A DNA stretch of 64,000 nucleotides, from the NCBI GenBank assembly GCA_950295325.1, contig OX485804.1, positions 55,056,001-55,120,000 of the forward strand. Reading direction: 5' to 3'. Shown one piece after another: positions 44,531 to 56,900 of the stretch (its first letter is position 1; every line of letters starts with the position of its first letter). The position numbers were made by a program, and so were the translations under genes. Source of the DNA: Polytrichum commune (taxonomy: Eukaryota; Streptophyta; Polytrichopsida; Polytrichales; Polytrichaceae). The notes under the pieces were generated by a model. That model was not told where the DNA came from and did no database searches. It was given only the letters and a program-made list of their open reading frames with translations.

Positions 44531-45156
44531 ACTTTTTGAATGAAACTTTTTTTGGAAGCTTTATGTACCACTAGGTAAGGCTCACAAGACACACTTTTCA
44601 ACATCTATATGATGTAATGAATCTTGAGTAGCAAGTCCACCCTCTATGTGCCTAGATCAAATTATAGCCCATGAAATATACCATTTCTTCCATGCCCTAC
44701 CCCTTAAACTTGCTTCCACATGTTTCAACAAACAATGTGGGACATTTACAACTCAAGAATTTGATTGCAGATTTGTTTTTGGGTCTACCAACTGATATGT
44801 TTGGAATTTGGGGGCTTGTAATATACCATTGGAAAGGTCCAGAAGAAGAAAAAGAAGAAGAAGAAAAAAAACTTCGGTCTCCTGGAGGAGACCGACGTGA
44901 ATTAAGTGTCTGTTTGATCCACCCCCAATCCGATGCCCACAGGACAAAGGTATGGAAGTAAGGATCTATTCCCCCCTTTCGAGAGTAGACACAAGAAAGG
45001 TCCAACGGTATATTACACACCTAAAACTTTCAAACATTACAGTTGCAAAACAAAAAAAGAAAAATCTGTAGTTGTGTAGCGGCAGTAGATCAGGGTGGTC
45101 AAAAGAATCACAACGGGAAACCGATTGTGATTTTTTCTTCGCATAGTTTTCTACTA

Positions 45157-45470
45157 CACTAATAAGGATATCTAGTGTTTGATATGCTAAATACAAATGC
45201 ATACACTAAATATCAACAACCATATGAAAGTAAGTAACATTAAATGTAAACTCAAACACTAATATTAGCTATTAAAATATGTGAAAGTTACATGTTTTAA
45301 TTTAATGTTAGTAAGGATATTAAAGAAAAAAACAATGATAAATGGAGAAATCCAACATATCTTCTAGCAAATCTTATAACACTAATTATCAAAGAATTGA
45401 AAAGTAGTGATGAGCAAGATATGGTGGTAACAACATTAAATATAATCAAACACAGTGACAACACAAGGTA
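45157..45470 (+). repeat. TIR-type dispersed repeat (family D), copy 1
   Basis: Aligns over its length with 50438-50755 in the same orientation: GGATATCTAGTGTTTGAT, CATACACTAAATATCAA, AGTAAGTAACATTAAATGTA, GTTAGTAAGGATAT, AACACTAATTATCAAAGAAT. The right terminus is poorly preserved. Confidence 0.6.
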
Positions 45471-45839
45471 CATGCCACATGTAAATTACATTGAACATGT
45501 GCAAATTAAATCGCTCATTTTTTTTTTGTAAAAATGTTGTGAGAAGATTTTCAAGCCATATCTTTGACACATTAGAGTTATCCATTAACTCAATTGGAGT
45601 TTTAGTAGGGAGTTGGTTGTTTCGCATGCATAACTTTCCATGTTCGCTAAGTTATGGGTGCATGCTTGGAGTCAATCTGGAGGTTTGAACGAAGGACATT
45701 CCATATTGGTTCATTGGGTACCAAACTCATTTTGGCATCTCTTGGCATTTTGTGCCATTCAAACCCATGCTTGCTTATAGTGTTCGTAGGGCCAAGGCCG
45801 TGCATGCCTCATAATACACATTACTTAGACCACATGAAC

Positions 45840-46225
45840 TAAGACTACACTAGATATTGAATTGAGTGTCACCAACTCCACTTGTCTTGCTCAATACTAA
45901 TTGTAAACCGCCTGTGTAGTGCCACCAACACCAAATGTATAGCTAACATTACTTGTCACTCCTTGTAAAAAAAAGGTTTGGACATTTTAGATATGCAATG
46001 TGGCAAAGTGATGTTAATCCAAATTTCAATCTCCCAAGACAATATTTCATTACAAAAATGTCATGATGCAAAATATACGAAATCAAAAGTGGATGAATGA
46101 AAAGTGGATGAACTGAAAGCAAGTTGGGGTGACAGTACTTGTAAACTTATTCATAAGAGGTGTTGTTAGAAGAGTTACCACAATGACATAAAACCGTATG
46201 ACACTAAATACAACATTTAGTGTAG
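45840..46225 (-). repeat. Dispersed repeat (family B), copy 2
   Basis: Inverted relative to 39850-40135 and slightly longer; shares CTTGTCTTGCTCAATACTAA, TTGTAAACCGC, TAGTG.CACCAACAC, TTGTCACTCCTTGTAA and, further on, CAATGACATAAAACCGTATG. Confidence 0.6.
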
Positions 46226-46712
46226 TCTTGATGCCATCAAGTTGGACCATGCGAGTCACTTGGACATGGTTAGAACCATTTTTAGTGGTTAAAGCCAAAA
46301 TGACCATGTGTAAAAGAGCCAAGATTTCTAGGAAAAATACTAAGCTTGGATGTGCCTTGAATCGAAATTACAAATGAGTACAGTGTTGATTGGGAAACAC
46401 CCTTAGACATTCAATGATCATGTAAATGCTGATCTCAACTGACTATTAGCAAAACTTAAGCTTTATGGCCTGCTTGTGGGCTTTTCCAACTCCGCCTGCA
46501 ATTTTGGTTGCTAGCTTTGACTGTAAATTGCCTTGAATCTAGACTTTAGAGATTGTGAATAACATAAATTTTTTCATTTAAAGTTTGTCAATCTAATCAG
46601 AGTTGAAAGATAGAAGTTGTAAGGGAACTTTTGATATGTAAATCATCTTTTTCTTAAGTGATCATAGTATTTATGTATACCCAAAACCAACCTTTCGTAC
46701 CACTGGACTAAG

Positions 46713-47043
46713 GGCCACTTTACACACGAGACCGAAGGCCCATGACCATGGCCTACTAAGATCTCTCATTGGTCAAAAAGGTTGAGACCGTCCACTTCGC
46801 ACGAGAAGGTGAAGGTCCAAGGGCCCAAAGAAATTATTTTGGATGAAAACTCTACATGAATTCCTATAGGGTAGACTTTACTTAATGCTTTACGGTTTGC
46901 TGGAATTTGTGTCAAGTCCACCTCCAAGAGGTAGGTTTGACGCAAATTCCCATAGACCATGTTAGTGAGTACGGCCTTTGGATGAGAATCAGGGCCCTCA
47001 TAATTACATGTTCACAACCCTTGGGTTGTGTGTGAAGTGGCCC
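46713..47043. mobile_element. Tourist-like (Harbinger) MITE, full length
   Basis: Termini GGGCCACTTTACACACG and, inverted, GGGCCACTTCACACACA differ by one base over 16, and TAA flanks both sides (46710-46712, 47044-47046). Length 331 bp; no coding content. Confidence 0.75.
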
Positions 47044-47817
47044 TAATATGCATTTAGGGACTCCAAATACATGAAATTGATATTTAATGTTGATTTTTAG
47101 GTTATGTGATCTATTTTGAGCGTCCTCCTTACCATAGGCACTCCTCATTGTGTTAACTATGATTTTGAACCTAGAACGATTTATTTATTTGTTCATTTTG
47201 ATTTGTGTCCAGGCGTGTGTGGGGGGAGCAAAATTAACATTCCAATGTCATTGTAACTCGTGTCTTTTTGAAGTCCGTTTTAAACTATGCGCCATGGCAT
47301 ATCTCATAGGTAAAATTTGGAGCTTCTAGAAGTGGGTTCTAAGAGGAGGTGCCTAAAGAGCGAATATTGACCTTCTTGTTGACACTTTTTTGACTAAATT
47401 GGATTGGAATAAGGTAGAGGGGCCCTTTCCCGCTCGAATTTTAGATTGGCATGTTCATTGGGGATTTATTAAGGGGGAATCAATCTTGGAAGATGTGTAA
47501 AGTACCTTATACAACTGATGAAGTTGCAAGTACTTCAAATCTCTTGGATAAGGTGCTCGTGACCTGGCCTACTACAACATCAATCTTATGTCTAGTGGTA
47601 TACTATGTGTAGTAGTTTTGTGAGACATCTTCAACACAATCTATTAACTTATACATGGAGGGGTGGTACTTTTTGTCTGCAACCAGGAGATAGTTTTGGC
47701 CACAAACAAAGGTCCCAACCTTCCCATGTAGTACACGAGTATATGTGGGAATGTGTCATGGTGTAATTTGCTTACCTTTTAAGAATGGATGGAACTGTTG
47801 GGACTGTGTACACTGCT
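47044..47817. other. Intergenic, no gene seen
   Basis: No coding frame or clear repeat boundary was found in this stretch. Confidence 0.4.
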
Positions 47818-47857
47818 AGTATGGAAGTGCATCTGATGGTGAACAAGCAAAGCGATA

Positions 47858-48306
47858 CACCCTAAACTCTGTAATATCAACCTCCATAATGTCACTCACT
47901 CTCTAACATCCCGAAACCCTAGGGAACGGATGTTCGTAGTTCAAATCTCACTCCTTGTTGTCACATCTCTCTCTCCCTTATATCACAAATTATGTCATTA
48001 ATGCAAACCACCAAAGAAGTCAACCCACACCCTCGCATTGCGCCATGTGTCAATATGTGGAGTGTCACCTTCTTCTTCTTCTGCCACTTGTTGAATGTTG
48101 GTGCATGCATATGCCACATCGCCTGGGAAGGCCAAGTGGAGTGGACCACACCACACCACACCATTAAAATGTTGCACTTTGTGTTATTCCATAGTGTCAC
48201 ATGCTACACTGTTTCTATAGTATCACACATCCATGTTAACACTACAAAACTCTGTAATATCACGTGCACTTTGGTTGCCACAGGTGTGATACTACGGAGT
48301 TTAGAG
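47858..48306. mobile_element. Possible TA-flanked TIR element bracketed by 38-bp direct repeats
   Basis: The left end CACCCTAAACTCTGTAATATC and inverted right end CTCTAAACTCCGTAGTATCAC pair over about 20 bp, with TA on each side. Internal words TAATATCAC, GTATCACAC and GTGTCAC recall the subterminal repeats of pogo-like elements. The element is bracketed by two direct copies of a 38-bp sequence (TATGGAAGTGCATCTGATGG and following, 47819-47857; same at 48307-48345) with five differences, too long for a target duplication. Confidence 0.4.
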
Positions 48307-48529
48307 TATGGAAGCGCATCCGATGGTGAGTAGGCAAAGCGATATAGCATACATGCCAGATAAAGAGCACTAAATTTTTACACGACAAGTAAATTGAATC
48401 ACTTTAAAGAAACTAAGTTACTTCATAACCATGATTGAAGTAAAAAAAACTACATTTCCATTACATTAATGGTTAGGCAAAAAAATGTACATGTCAGAGG
48501 GGATACATGTGGACCAATGTTGTAGATCC

Positions 48530-48720
48530 TTGAGATGTACACTAAATATTGGATTTAACGTCACTTCCTATTTGGAATTACGCAATGTTATAACTATTTA
48601 CTGTATAGTTCATTTTTTTTGCCAACAAAGGTCAAATTGGTTGTCTGCACATTATGAACACATGGGAGGTGATTTTGAAAAAAACCTTAACATTAACAAT
48701 AAATCAATGAGAGAATTTTT
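48530..48720 (+). repeat. Dispersed repeat (family E), copy 1
   Basis: Matches 61915-62070 in the same orientation: ACACTAAATATTGGATTTA, ATTTGGAATTACGCAATGTT, ATAACTATTTACT, and GCACATTATGAACA. Confidence 0.55.
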
Positions 48721-48782
48721 AACTACATCCAAATTATGGTTTAAATTGATGAACTGGGTGCAAGCACAATAAAGCAGACAAC

Positions 48783-49620
48783 TCTTGATCCCTACACAAG
48801 TTTAAGTGAAAGTGATTCAAAACTATATAATAATTTTTATTATTATGAAAAAATATTCATAAACATATAAAGAAAAAATTAGATGTATAAAGTCATGCAA
48901 TCTATGTTGACAAAAATAAATTCAATATAAAGTATTCATATTTTGGAAGACAGTGCAAGTGGGTGATAATGAACAAGTAATTGTCTACTTTTTTAAAAAA
49001 TAAAATAAAATAATTTTGAATCAATAATAATCTACATTTCTTTTGATGATGCCCTCAAGTAACCAGTACTTACGTAATTGTGGACTTTCTTGAGCTTGGA
49101 AATAAGTGAGTAGTTTTTGGAAATGTGAACACTTGTGGTTCAAGTGTTGTTATTTGTGCTCACCATGTAGCCATTATGTAGGTGATTATGTACTAAAAGA
49201 TTGTGGACATGGTGTGCGCATACATGTGGCATCAAAGTGAAGATGTTAGAGCAGATGTGTAGTAGCAAGATAGTCCACAATTGACCAAAAAGACCGGAAT
49301 TACCTTTATATTAATTAATTTTATGATGAAACTAGAGAATATGAAGAAAAAAAATCCAAGGTCATGACATTTATGTCCAAAACTAGATTGAGCCATTTAC
49401 TTTTGAGCGTATTTTTAATAAAGATCTCATCTTGATAATCTATATGTGAGTATTGAACAAGGACTTTACACAACAAAAGAGGGCATTATGAAAGAATGTC
49501 CAACTTAAACAACAAATTTTCTAGTATTTTTAGGCGTTTGACAAAACTAATTTTGGTTTTAGTATGTTGGAGCACTCTTATTGATCCACTTTACCATGCT
49601 TGCACCCAATTATCCTCTTA
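48783..49620 (+). repeat. Dispersed repeat (family C), copy 2
   Basis: Same family as 25790-26388. Between about 49085 and 49360 it contains additional sequence that occurs again, inverted, at 49915-50125, so this copy was enlarged by another insertion. Confidence 0.55.
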
Positions 49621-50125
49621 CAACTGTATGGAAACATATTTGCCCTTCATAACAATTTTATTGAAGTTAAATTCAAACTGTATTCAAATTAAGATGCAAG
49701 AGGCAAACTCTCCTTGAGGGAGGTTAATTACCCCTAAATACAAAGGTCCAATGTACAACTTATATAAACCATTGCGTTTTTACAACCCTACTCAATAATC
49801 AATTATTTTAGGGTGAACCACAAGCACCTCAACGTTATTGTAGCACAATAAAATCTACAATTTTTTGTGAAAAGGAAGTGAAAATATTGTTCATGTCTTA
49901 AAAATGCCAATCACGAAATTGATATTAGGTAATTTCGAATTTTCTTGTCAATTCCGGACTATCTTGCTAATATCTTCACTACGTTGCCACGTGTATGTAC
50001 ACGTTATGTTCATGGTCTTTTAATATACAATCACCTACATAATGGCTACATGGTGAGTACAAATAACAACACTTTGAAATACAAGTGTTCAAATTTTTAA
50101 AAACTACTTGCTTAATTCCAAACTC
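49085..50125. repeat. Inverted pair of a 230-bp sequence
   Basis: 49096-49325 and 49915-50125 are inverted copies (AAGTAGTTTTT.., GAACACTTGT, TGTTGTTATTTGT.CTCACC, ATGTAGCCATTATGTAGGTG). They are separated by about 590 bp. Either one fold-back element or two opposite insertions. Confidence 0.55.
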
Positions 50126-50437
50126 AACAAAAATTCATAATTACCTAAATATAAGTTATAAGGACCAAACTCATTTAACACATATGCGAACTTGGGCCAC
50201 ATGTCATTTGGTCCTGAGCATTTTGTATGCCCAATCTTAAATTTCTTTTTCAATAAGTGTTCATTGGAAGCTTTAAATGTAGTGCAAGTGACAACGAGCA
50301 CAAAAAGATTGTTTAAGCTCGATTGCTTAGCTTTGATGCAACAACTCCAATCTAGTGGAAGCGGATATACCATCTTCTTTGTTGATGAGTTACTTTGAAG
50401 ATAGGGCGACTTTTGACATTGAAAGCTACAGATGGTA

Positions 50438-50755
50438 CACAAAATATGATATTTAGTGTTTGATACACCAAATATGAACACATACACTAAATATCAATAA
50501 CCCTATCAGAGTAAGTAACACTAAATGTAAACTCAACCTGTAAATATAAACTATGGTAATATGTGGAAGTTACATGTTTGAATTTAGTGTTAGTAAGGAT
50601 ATGAAAAAAAGGATATAATAAGGGAGGTGGCAGTAGGGAAGGTAGCGGCACATTAATGTCTAACACTAATTGTCAAAGAATTGAAAATTAGTGTTGAGCA
50701 TGGTAGGGTGGTAACAACACTAAATAAAATCAAACACTAAATATCATGTTTTGTG
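50438..50755 (+). mobile_element. TA-flanked TIR element (family D MITE), full length
   Basis: Termini CACAAAATATGATATTTAGT and, inverted, CACAAAACATGATATTTAGT continue GTTTGAT on both sides, 27 bp with one mismatch, flanked by TA (50436-50437, 50756-50757). 318 bp, no coding content. Related to 45157-45470. Confidence 0.75.
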
Positions 50756-51061
50756 TAGTGCATAATTGAAACACAAATGCCCATGCAACTCATTTAAGCA
50801 TGTAGCTATTAGCAATCTCTAAGTGTACTATTACGAATGTCTTCAAAACCGTGATTTTAACATGAAGAGTAGGTACTCATGTATATTATTCTTCCCAACA
50901 CTATGTACCACAATCATGCATTTTGAGCCTTCAATTTTATGAGATTCATATACTCCTTGGGTGTAGGCTCGCTGTTGATTTGAGTGACATGCCAACCTCA
51001 AATATTGTTCTGCATAGTATCGATCCATCATCCTCAGTGCCAGTGTCTGGGGAGAATTTTG

Positions 51062-51265
51062 GGCAGAATCAGTCAGAATGCTAGTGTAATTTTCAAGTCC
51101 AACCGGTTACATGGCATGATCTTTCGGTTTTACTTCACTAAGTTGAAGCAGATTCCATAGATTCCTCTAAAATCATGGGTAATTTTCCTGAAGTCTTGAA
51201 CTTCAACCGGTTATTTCTCAAACTCAACCGGGTTCATCTGTAACTAGCGGTCGATTCTCCCCGTT
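51062..51265 (+). repeat. Solo LTR-like repeat (family A), copy 3
   Basis: Begins TTTTGGGCAGAATCAGTCAG after the purine-rich GGGGAGAA and keeps the blocks TCCAACCGGTTACATG, TTTCGGTTTTACTTC, TAGATTCCTCTAAAATCATG, AACCGGTTATTTCTCAAACT and TCGATTCTCCCCG. Confidence 0.55.
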
Positions 51266-51843
51266 TCAATGCCTGGCACCCCAAGATAATTACATCTCTT
51301 CAACCAAGACCTTCTGCAAGGACGAGCTAGCACACAGTCTAGAACTTTGATCTGCCAAGTAGAGTATGTCAGGTCCAATCCACCTACAAGTCAGGAACCT
51401 TGGCAGTGCATTTTTGTCGACTACTTGCTAGGTTTTAATTCAGTGGATGGGTGATGAGAGCTACTCATCAGCAGCATGCTTTTTGGCAGCAAATCCCCGC
51501 ACCCTTGTGCATTCTGGGATGTTGACTTCACATCCCAAATGATTCACACACAACAGTTACTGTTACAAATTGTGCACACTTCTTCCTAGTATGTTGACTT
51601 AACCGCTCCAAGTACACGAGGTTCCAGTGGTGCTGCAAATCCTTGTGGGGCCTGGGCCCTTGGTCATGGAAGTTGAGTAATTTAATTTTGTTTTATTAAC
51701 AAGTTGATCAGAAGGTAGACTGAGGTCTTTGGATATATCCCCATAATCTGCCGCAAAGAGGTGCTCTGCATGCACAGGCCGGGGTCTGTGCACAGGTTCC
51801 AAGATTTCTCAGAAATAATAGAGCCGGGCACAGTCATGTAGAA

Positions 51844-52157
51844 AACGCCGGTTTCGAAACGGAAGTAAATAAGGTAAATAAATTCTGGTCTTGGCATGTG
51901 CCTAACCTTAAGGAGCTTGGTTTCAAGGTTGATCCTTCTTTCATTGGGTGGAATTGTCCGCATTCAATCCCAGATATTGGTTTTGTAAGGCTTGAAACCT
52001 CCGTTCCCGACCGGAGTTGAAAATAGACGTTTCTCACCAATAAAAGAGGGACCAACCTTGAAACCAAGCTCCTCAAGGTCCTCAAGGTTAGGCACATGTT
52101 AACTTGGCCAAAATTCTTTTGCCTTGGCCAACCGAACTCCGTTTCGAAACTGGCGTT
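51844..52157. mobile_element. Fold-back element, 314 bp
   Basis: Outer ends AACGCCGGTTTCGAAACGG and, inverted, AACGCCAGTTTCGAAACGG differ by one base. Inner arms pair as well: ATGTGCCTAACCTT and GAGCTTGGTTTCAAGGTTG occur inverted at about 52049-52112. No clear target duplication was found, so the superfamily is open. Confidence 0.55.
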
Positions 52158-52289
52158 GTCGAGATTCGAGGCATGTTACTAAGCTAACTTATCATCAAGC
52201 GTATGTGAGCCGAGGCAGTTGTCATTGATCTCAGTTCATATATGAATCCGAGGCAAGTTCAATCCTTTTGCTCATACCACTGTGTAGTT

Positions 52290-53720
52290 TCTTATCAGAA
52301 AAGTATGCATGTGAGCATTCATGGCTGTTTCAATAGCATTTTGGAATGTGCATAGGAAGAAGCTGAGGTCCACGCTTATGCAACTAGAGTCGGGCTAGAG
52401 TGACAGAGAGGCGACTCCAACCGCGGACTGACATGAATAACTTGCAAGAGACGTTTTGACCCCGGGCATTGTCTCTATTCGTATGTGAGCCCGAGACAAG
52501 TTCATCATTGCTGCTCATATATATCACCACTGCTACTCTGCATTTCCTTATCGCTTGCGCATTAAATCAATATGTCAATTGTCTACAAGCTAATTTGACT
52601 CGGTGGATAGGACTTGTCGTGAGCTAGATGCAGGTTATTTCACGGTTGTTGGATAGTGTTTTGAGAGTTAGTTGAACTGAGTCTCATGCGAAAGGCACAA
52701 TATAGACAGCACGTGTGGGTTGTGGTGTCATTGGCTAGAGTAAGGGAGAGAGATGCCGCCCCTTGCAACTTATGTACATCTGGTCTGAATTTGGGGTGCA
52801 AAAATGAAGCTGTTAGGTTGAAAGTTGTCGTAACTTGTTGCTATGCGGAGCGGCCCCAGAGCGGCTTCTTGATTGTTGGCTGGTAATTCATGATTAGAAA
52901 GTCTGGCTAATATGCAAACTGGAACACTGAGCTTGGGGCTTGGTGGATGGTTTTTGGGACTCATCAGGAGCAAGGTACAACACAGGGGCCCTGAAGTTCA
53001 TCACCTCTGTCCCAATATCTAGGATAGAGGTAGATGTACGGCTTTCATCAGTCAGACTAGTTTCATATTGGGATAAGTACTTCAGTAATATTTGATGGTT
53101 AGTTGGAGAGTCGCTTTCCGAACTTATCCTTAAGGTTATCGTATCTCTGCATTTGAAGATGTAGAGATGAAGAATTTGATGAGGAAATCATCAAACACAA
53201 TAGTTTGAAATGACTTTATGAGATCACAATTGACATAAGTCTGCTGAGTCAACTTGAAGCCAAAATTTTCACAACAAGTAGATATGCATGCGAGCGTTCC
53301 TGGGCTTATTTATGCATGTTTGGAAATGTGCAGGCGAAAATGAGGTTTATGGCACTACTTATGTTTCTGGAAGAGGGAGGGAGATGACGCCGACTGTGGG
53401 CTGGCATGAACAAGAGACGCTTTGACCCTGGATATTGTCTTCAACTACTCGTATGTAAGCCCAAGCTAGCCGGGCTCACTACCATTGCTCACATCATCAG
53501 TCTTACAACTTGCGCAAATTAGTATGAGAATTGAGATTTCGGCGTGGAGGATGGGACCCGTTGACACGGTTGTGGTGTAGCGTTTGGACAATTGGTTAAA
53601 CTGAGTCTGTGGAGGGCGTAATCATCACTTGTGGTTTTAAGGGGCTAAATGGTGGCTAGAGTTAGGGAGAGGGTCACCACCCCTTCATATGTTAGCTGTA
53701 GATTTGGAGTGTAAAAATGA
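52290..53720 (+). repeat. Diverged tandem duplication upstream of the receptor-like protein gene
   Basis: 52290-52815 and 53275-53720 share a series of words in the same order: AGTATGCATGTGAGC/AGATATGCATGCGAGC, GGCATGAACAAGAGACG-type segment with TTTTGACCC, CTCGTATGTAAGCCC-type segment, TAAACTGAGTCTG-type segment, GGCTAGAGTTAGGGAGAG-type segment, and GGGTGCAAAAATGAA/GGAGTGTAAAAATGAA. The nearer copy ends about 215 bp before the start codon at 53935, so it includes promoter DNA. No coding exon was seen in the farther copy. Confidence 0.65.
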
Positions 53721-53934
53721 ACCTGGGTGTGACTCTCGCGTCTCCCTTACTCGTCCTCCATTCAACTTGCTCTATCAAACAATCGGGTGTAGCCGTGAAC
53801 AATTTGTTTATTATCCACAGAACTTCACCAAGCATTATTCTGATTGTGACTTCAGTACAAGTTTAAGTGCCACGATCTGCATCATTGATGAGCTAAACTG
53901 AGGCTGAAAATTTTATACTCATTTTCTGCTCGAG

Positions 53935-56900
53935 ATGGAGAAGATGAGAGGGCTCATGCGACCGCTGGTTCTTTCATTGGTAGTTGTCTTTGTGGCGCTT
54001 GCAAGAATCGGAACTGCTGAGGAAATTCGAATGCAGACCGATATTGGGAAAGACAAGATTACAGTACTTTTGGGTGCTGAACAACTCATAAAGGTCAGTG
54101 GCTGAATTTGTGAGCCATCTGTTCAGAGAAGATTTAGTGCTTTACTGAAGATCATGATATTACATCAATGTTGTAATCTTATGTATAGGGTTGTGTTGAG
54201 GACTTCATCATATTCCTATGATTCGAAGGAAGCTGGCCCGGGTACGCAACTCCCATATCATACGCAGGGGGCATCGTACTTAAAACGGCTTAGAGGACGG
54301 CTTTTGTAAAAATTATATCAAATTATATCAAATTAAAATGATCAAAAAGTTGGGTGAAGACCAAATTAAATAAAATGAGATGAAAAAAAATTTGGGTTGC
54401 ATATTTATTAAGCCTCCCATTAAAATTATAAGCCACGAATAGTTGCCTCCCATTAAAATTATAATTCATTCACAATGTTAAAATTTTATTAAAAAGTCCA
54501 AAAAGTTGGGTAGTTTGACCTATGGTACATGTATTAAAAAACCATATAATTAGTTTTTTAATGCAATTATATGCTTCAAAATATATTCATTTCCTATATA
54601 TAATTACATTTTTGGATTCCTTGTTAGAAGGGCTACAAGGGTTTCCTACATTAAAACAAATTGTATCACTCAATATTGGACTAAAATGCATTATAAGTGA
54701 TTATAATCAAGACCATATAATACGGGAGTTGCGTACCCGGGGAAGCTGGAAGCCTAGAAGTCTAGGCTGAGTCATTTCGGAGTCATTTCAACAAGGTAGA
54801 CGCGCCTATAATGGACACTAGGAGGACTGCAGATCCTTAACATGCTTGAAAAATTCCACAATATTTTTAAAATAATGAAAGATCCATAAGGAATCTGATG
54901 CAGTTGAGCTCATACAAGTCCGACTTCATGTGATTTAAATATAATTAATGAACGTCAATAAATTTTTTCAATATAAAATGATTATAACGTAGACCCCAAC
55001 AGATACAGAACTGAGTGTTAACTTTTTGTCTCTCTGCACCAATGAGCTGCGTTTTTTGATCGTTAGAAAAATATTCTTGATATTGAATTGGAGTGCATAG
55101 CTGCCCACTTTCGAACAAGAAATTGGTGTCGATTTTGGATCACTGACGGAATTGAGCGCGACAGCCGGCTATTAATGCAAATCCCCAAACCAGAACTTCT
55201 GGTGGAGTGTTTGGGTAAACATAGGAATCCATGACATAAACTGTCATTCCATGACAGTTTTATCGATACAAGAAGCATTCAATCACTTAATATACTGCCT
55301 AATTCAAAAATGGACTTCTCTAATTAGATGACATGACCAGGCTATCTGCTGCAGTAATTTCAGGATTTCCTCCTGGAGTGCTCACATTTGTTGGCCACTA
55401 TTCTTTCAACTTTGCCTATGCAGGTGGTTGAAGAAAATCTCCAGAACCAATGCAATGTAGAGGGCGTTACATTCTCGGCGTCTGATGATGACGAGAACTG
55501 TAAATTACATGAAGATGATGACGTCGCAGAGGTGTCGCTGAAGGGAAGAAGGAAATTAGTACAGAACAACCCTAATGATCAAACTGCGTTGCTGTCTTTC
55601 AAGCAATCAATCACCATGGATCCGAATGGAACACTTCGGAATTGGAATACAAGTGTGAATACAGATTACTGCCTGTGGACGGGAGTAATTTGTGACACCA
55701 GCACTAAACGAGTCATCGCAATCAACATAACAGGTATAATATGTGGCCCTATTGTGGGCAATTCCAACTCCACTTGAGCTTTTGGCTGTTGCATTGGATC
55801 GGAACGCGTCTTGTCCAGCTAGCAGTTGCGAATCACGAACATTTAAACTTCGAGTTTTCAGAATCGAAGAATCGGATTTGAGATGTAGAAGTTACAAGAG
55901 GTCCAGGTGAAGATTGACTTTCTTTTTAAGTGATCCCATTGAATGGTTACGAGACTTTGAGCACATAGTCCAATCTCATTGTAACTCTTGTTTATTGGTC
56001 ATGTCCTTCAATAACTAAAATCCGGGTACACACCTTGCCATACACCACTCAAATCTAGGTGTTCGATGAAGAGAAGTGACATAACGCCCAGATACCTTAG
56101 ACATTTCTTTCAAGATCTCACAAACAAGAATCCTTGGCTATTGTATGTCTGCCTGAATCTATGTAGAAATATAACCACCTACTCTTCATATGTTTATGTT
56201 CTAATTCTTTCAAAGCATAGCCCAAATTCTGGAAGAACAATTTGTAGTGCTTTAGCTGTTTGCAGTTAAGCCAATTTTGGAAAGGTTCACATTCGAACTG
56301 TGTAGAGTCGAAAAGGTGCATCGAACGGCATTCACACCCTCATACATATGTGTATGACATTTCACTGCCATGGAGGAAGTGAATCACATGATTTATGTTC
56401 TCATCGATTTTTATCGCTTACGACACAAATCGGTTTACATTGCTCACTAACTGTTGGCGTCCGATATCTCAGGCGGGGATGGCACGAAACTTACGGGAAC
56501 TATCAGCCCAAATCTCGGACTGCTCACCTCTCTCCAAAATCTCAGTCTATCAAACAATAGTTTCACCGGCAAAATACCAGTGGAGCTCGGGAAACTCGCC
56601 TCACTAGAACTGCTTCAACTGCACGACAATAACCTCACAGGTGCGATCCCAACAGCCCTTTCGAATTGCACCAATCTTCGAATAATTGACGTGGGAGCCA
56701 ACAACCTGACAGGAGGACTCCCAGTTGCACTCACCAACTGCATCCGTCTAGAGGAAATACATGTGTCTTCAAACATTCTTCAAGGCACCATTGACCCCAA
56801 ATTCAGTACACTGAGAAACTTGACGGTTTTTGATATCAAGTATAATGGATTCAGTGGGAACATCCCTCCCGAGTTTGGGAATTGCTCCAGACTACAAAAT

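Noticed and set aside
44874-44896. Near-perfect palindrome with arms TCGGTCTCC / GGAGACCGA
   Set aside because: Isolated hairpin without a poly(T), gene end or repeat context; likely chance or a remnant.
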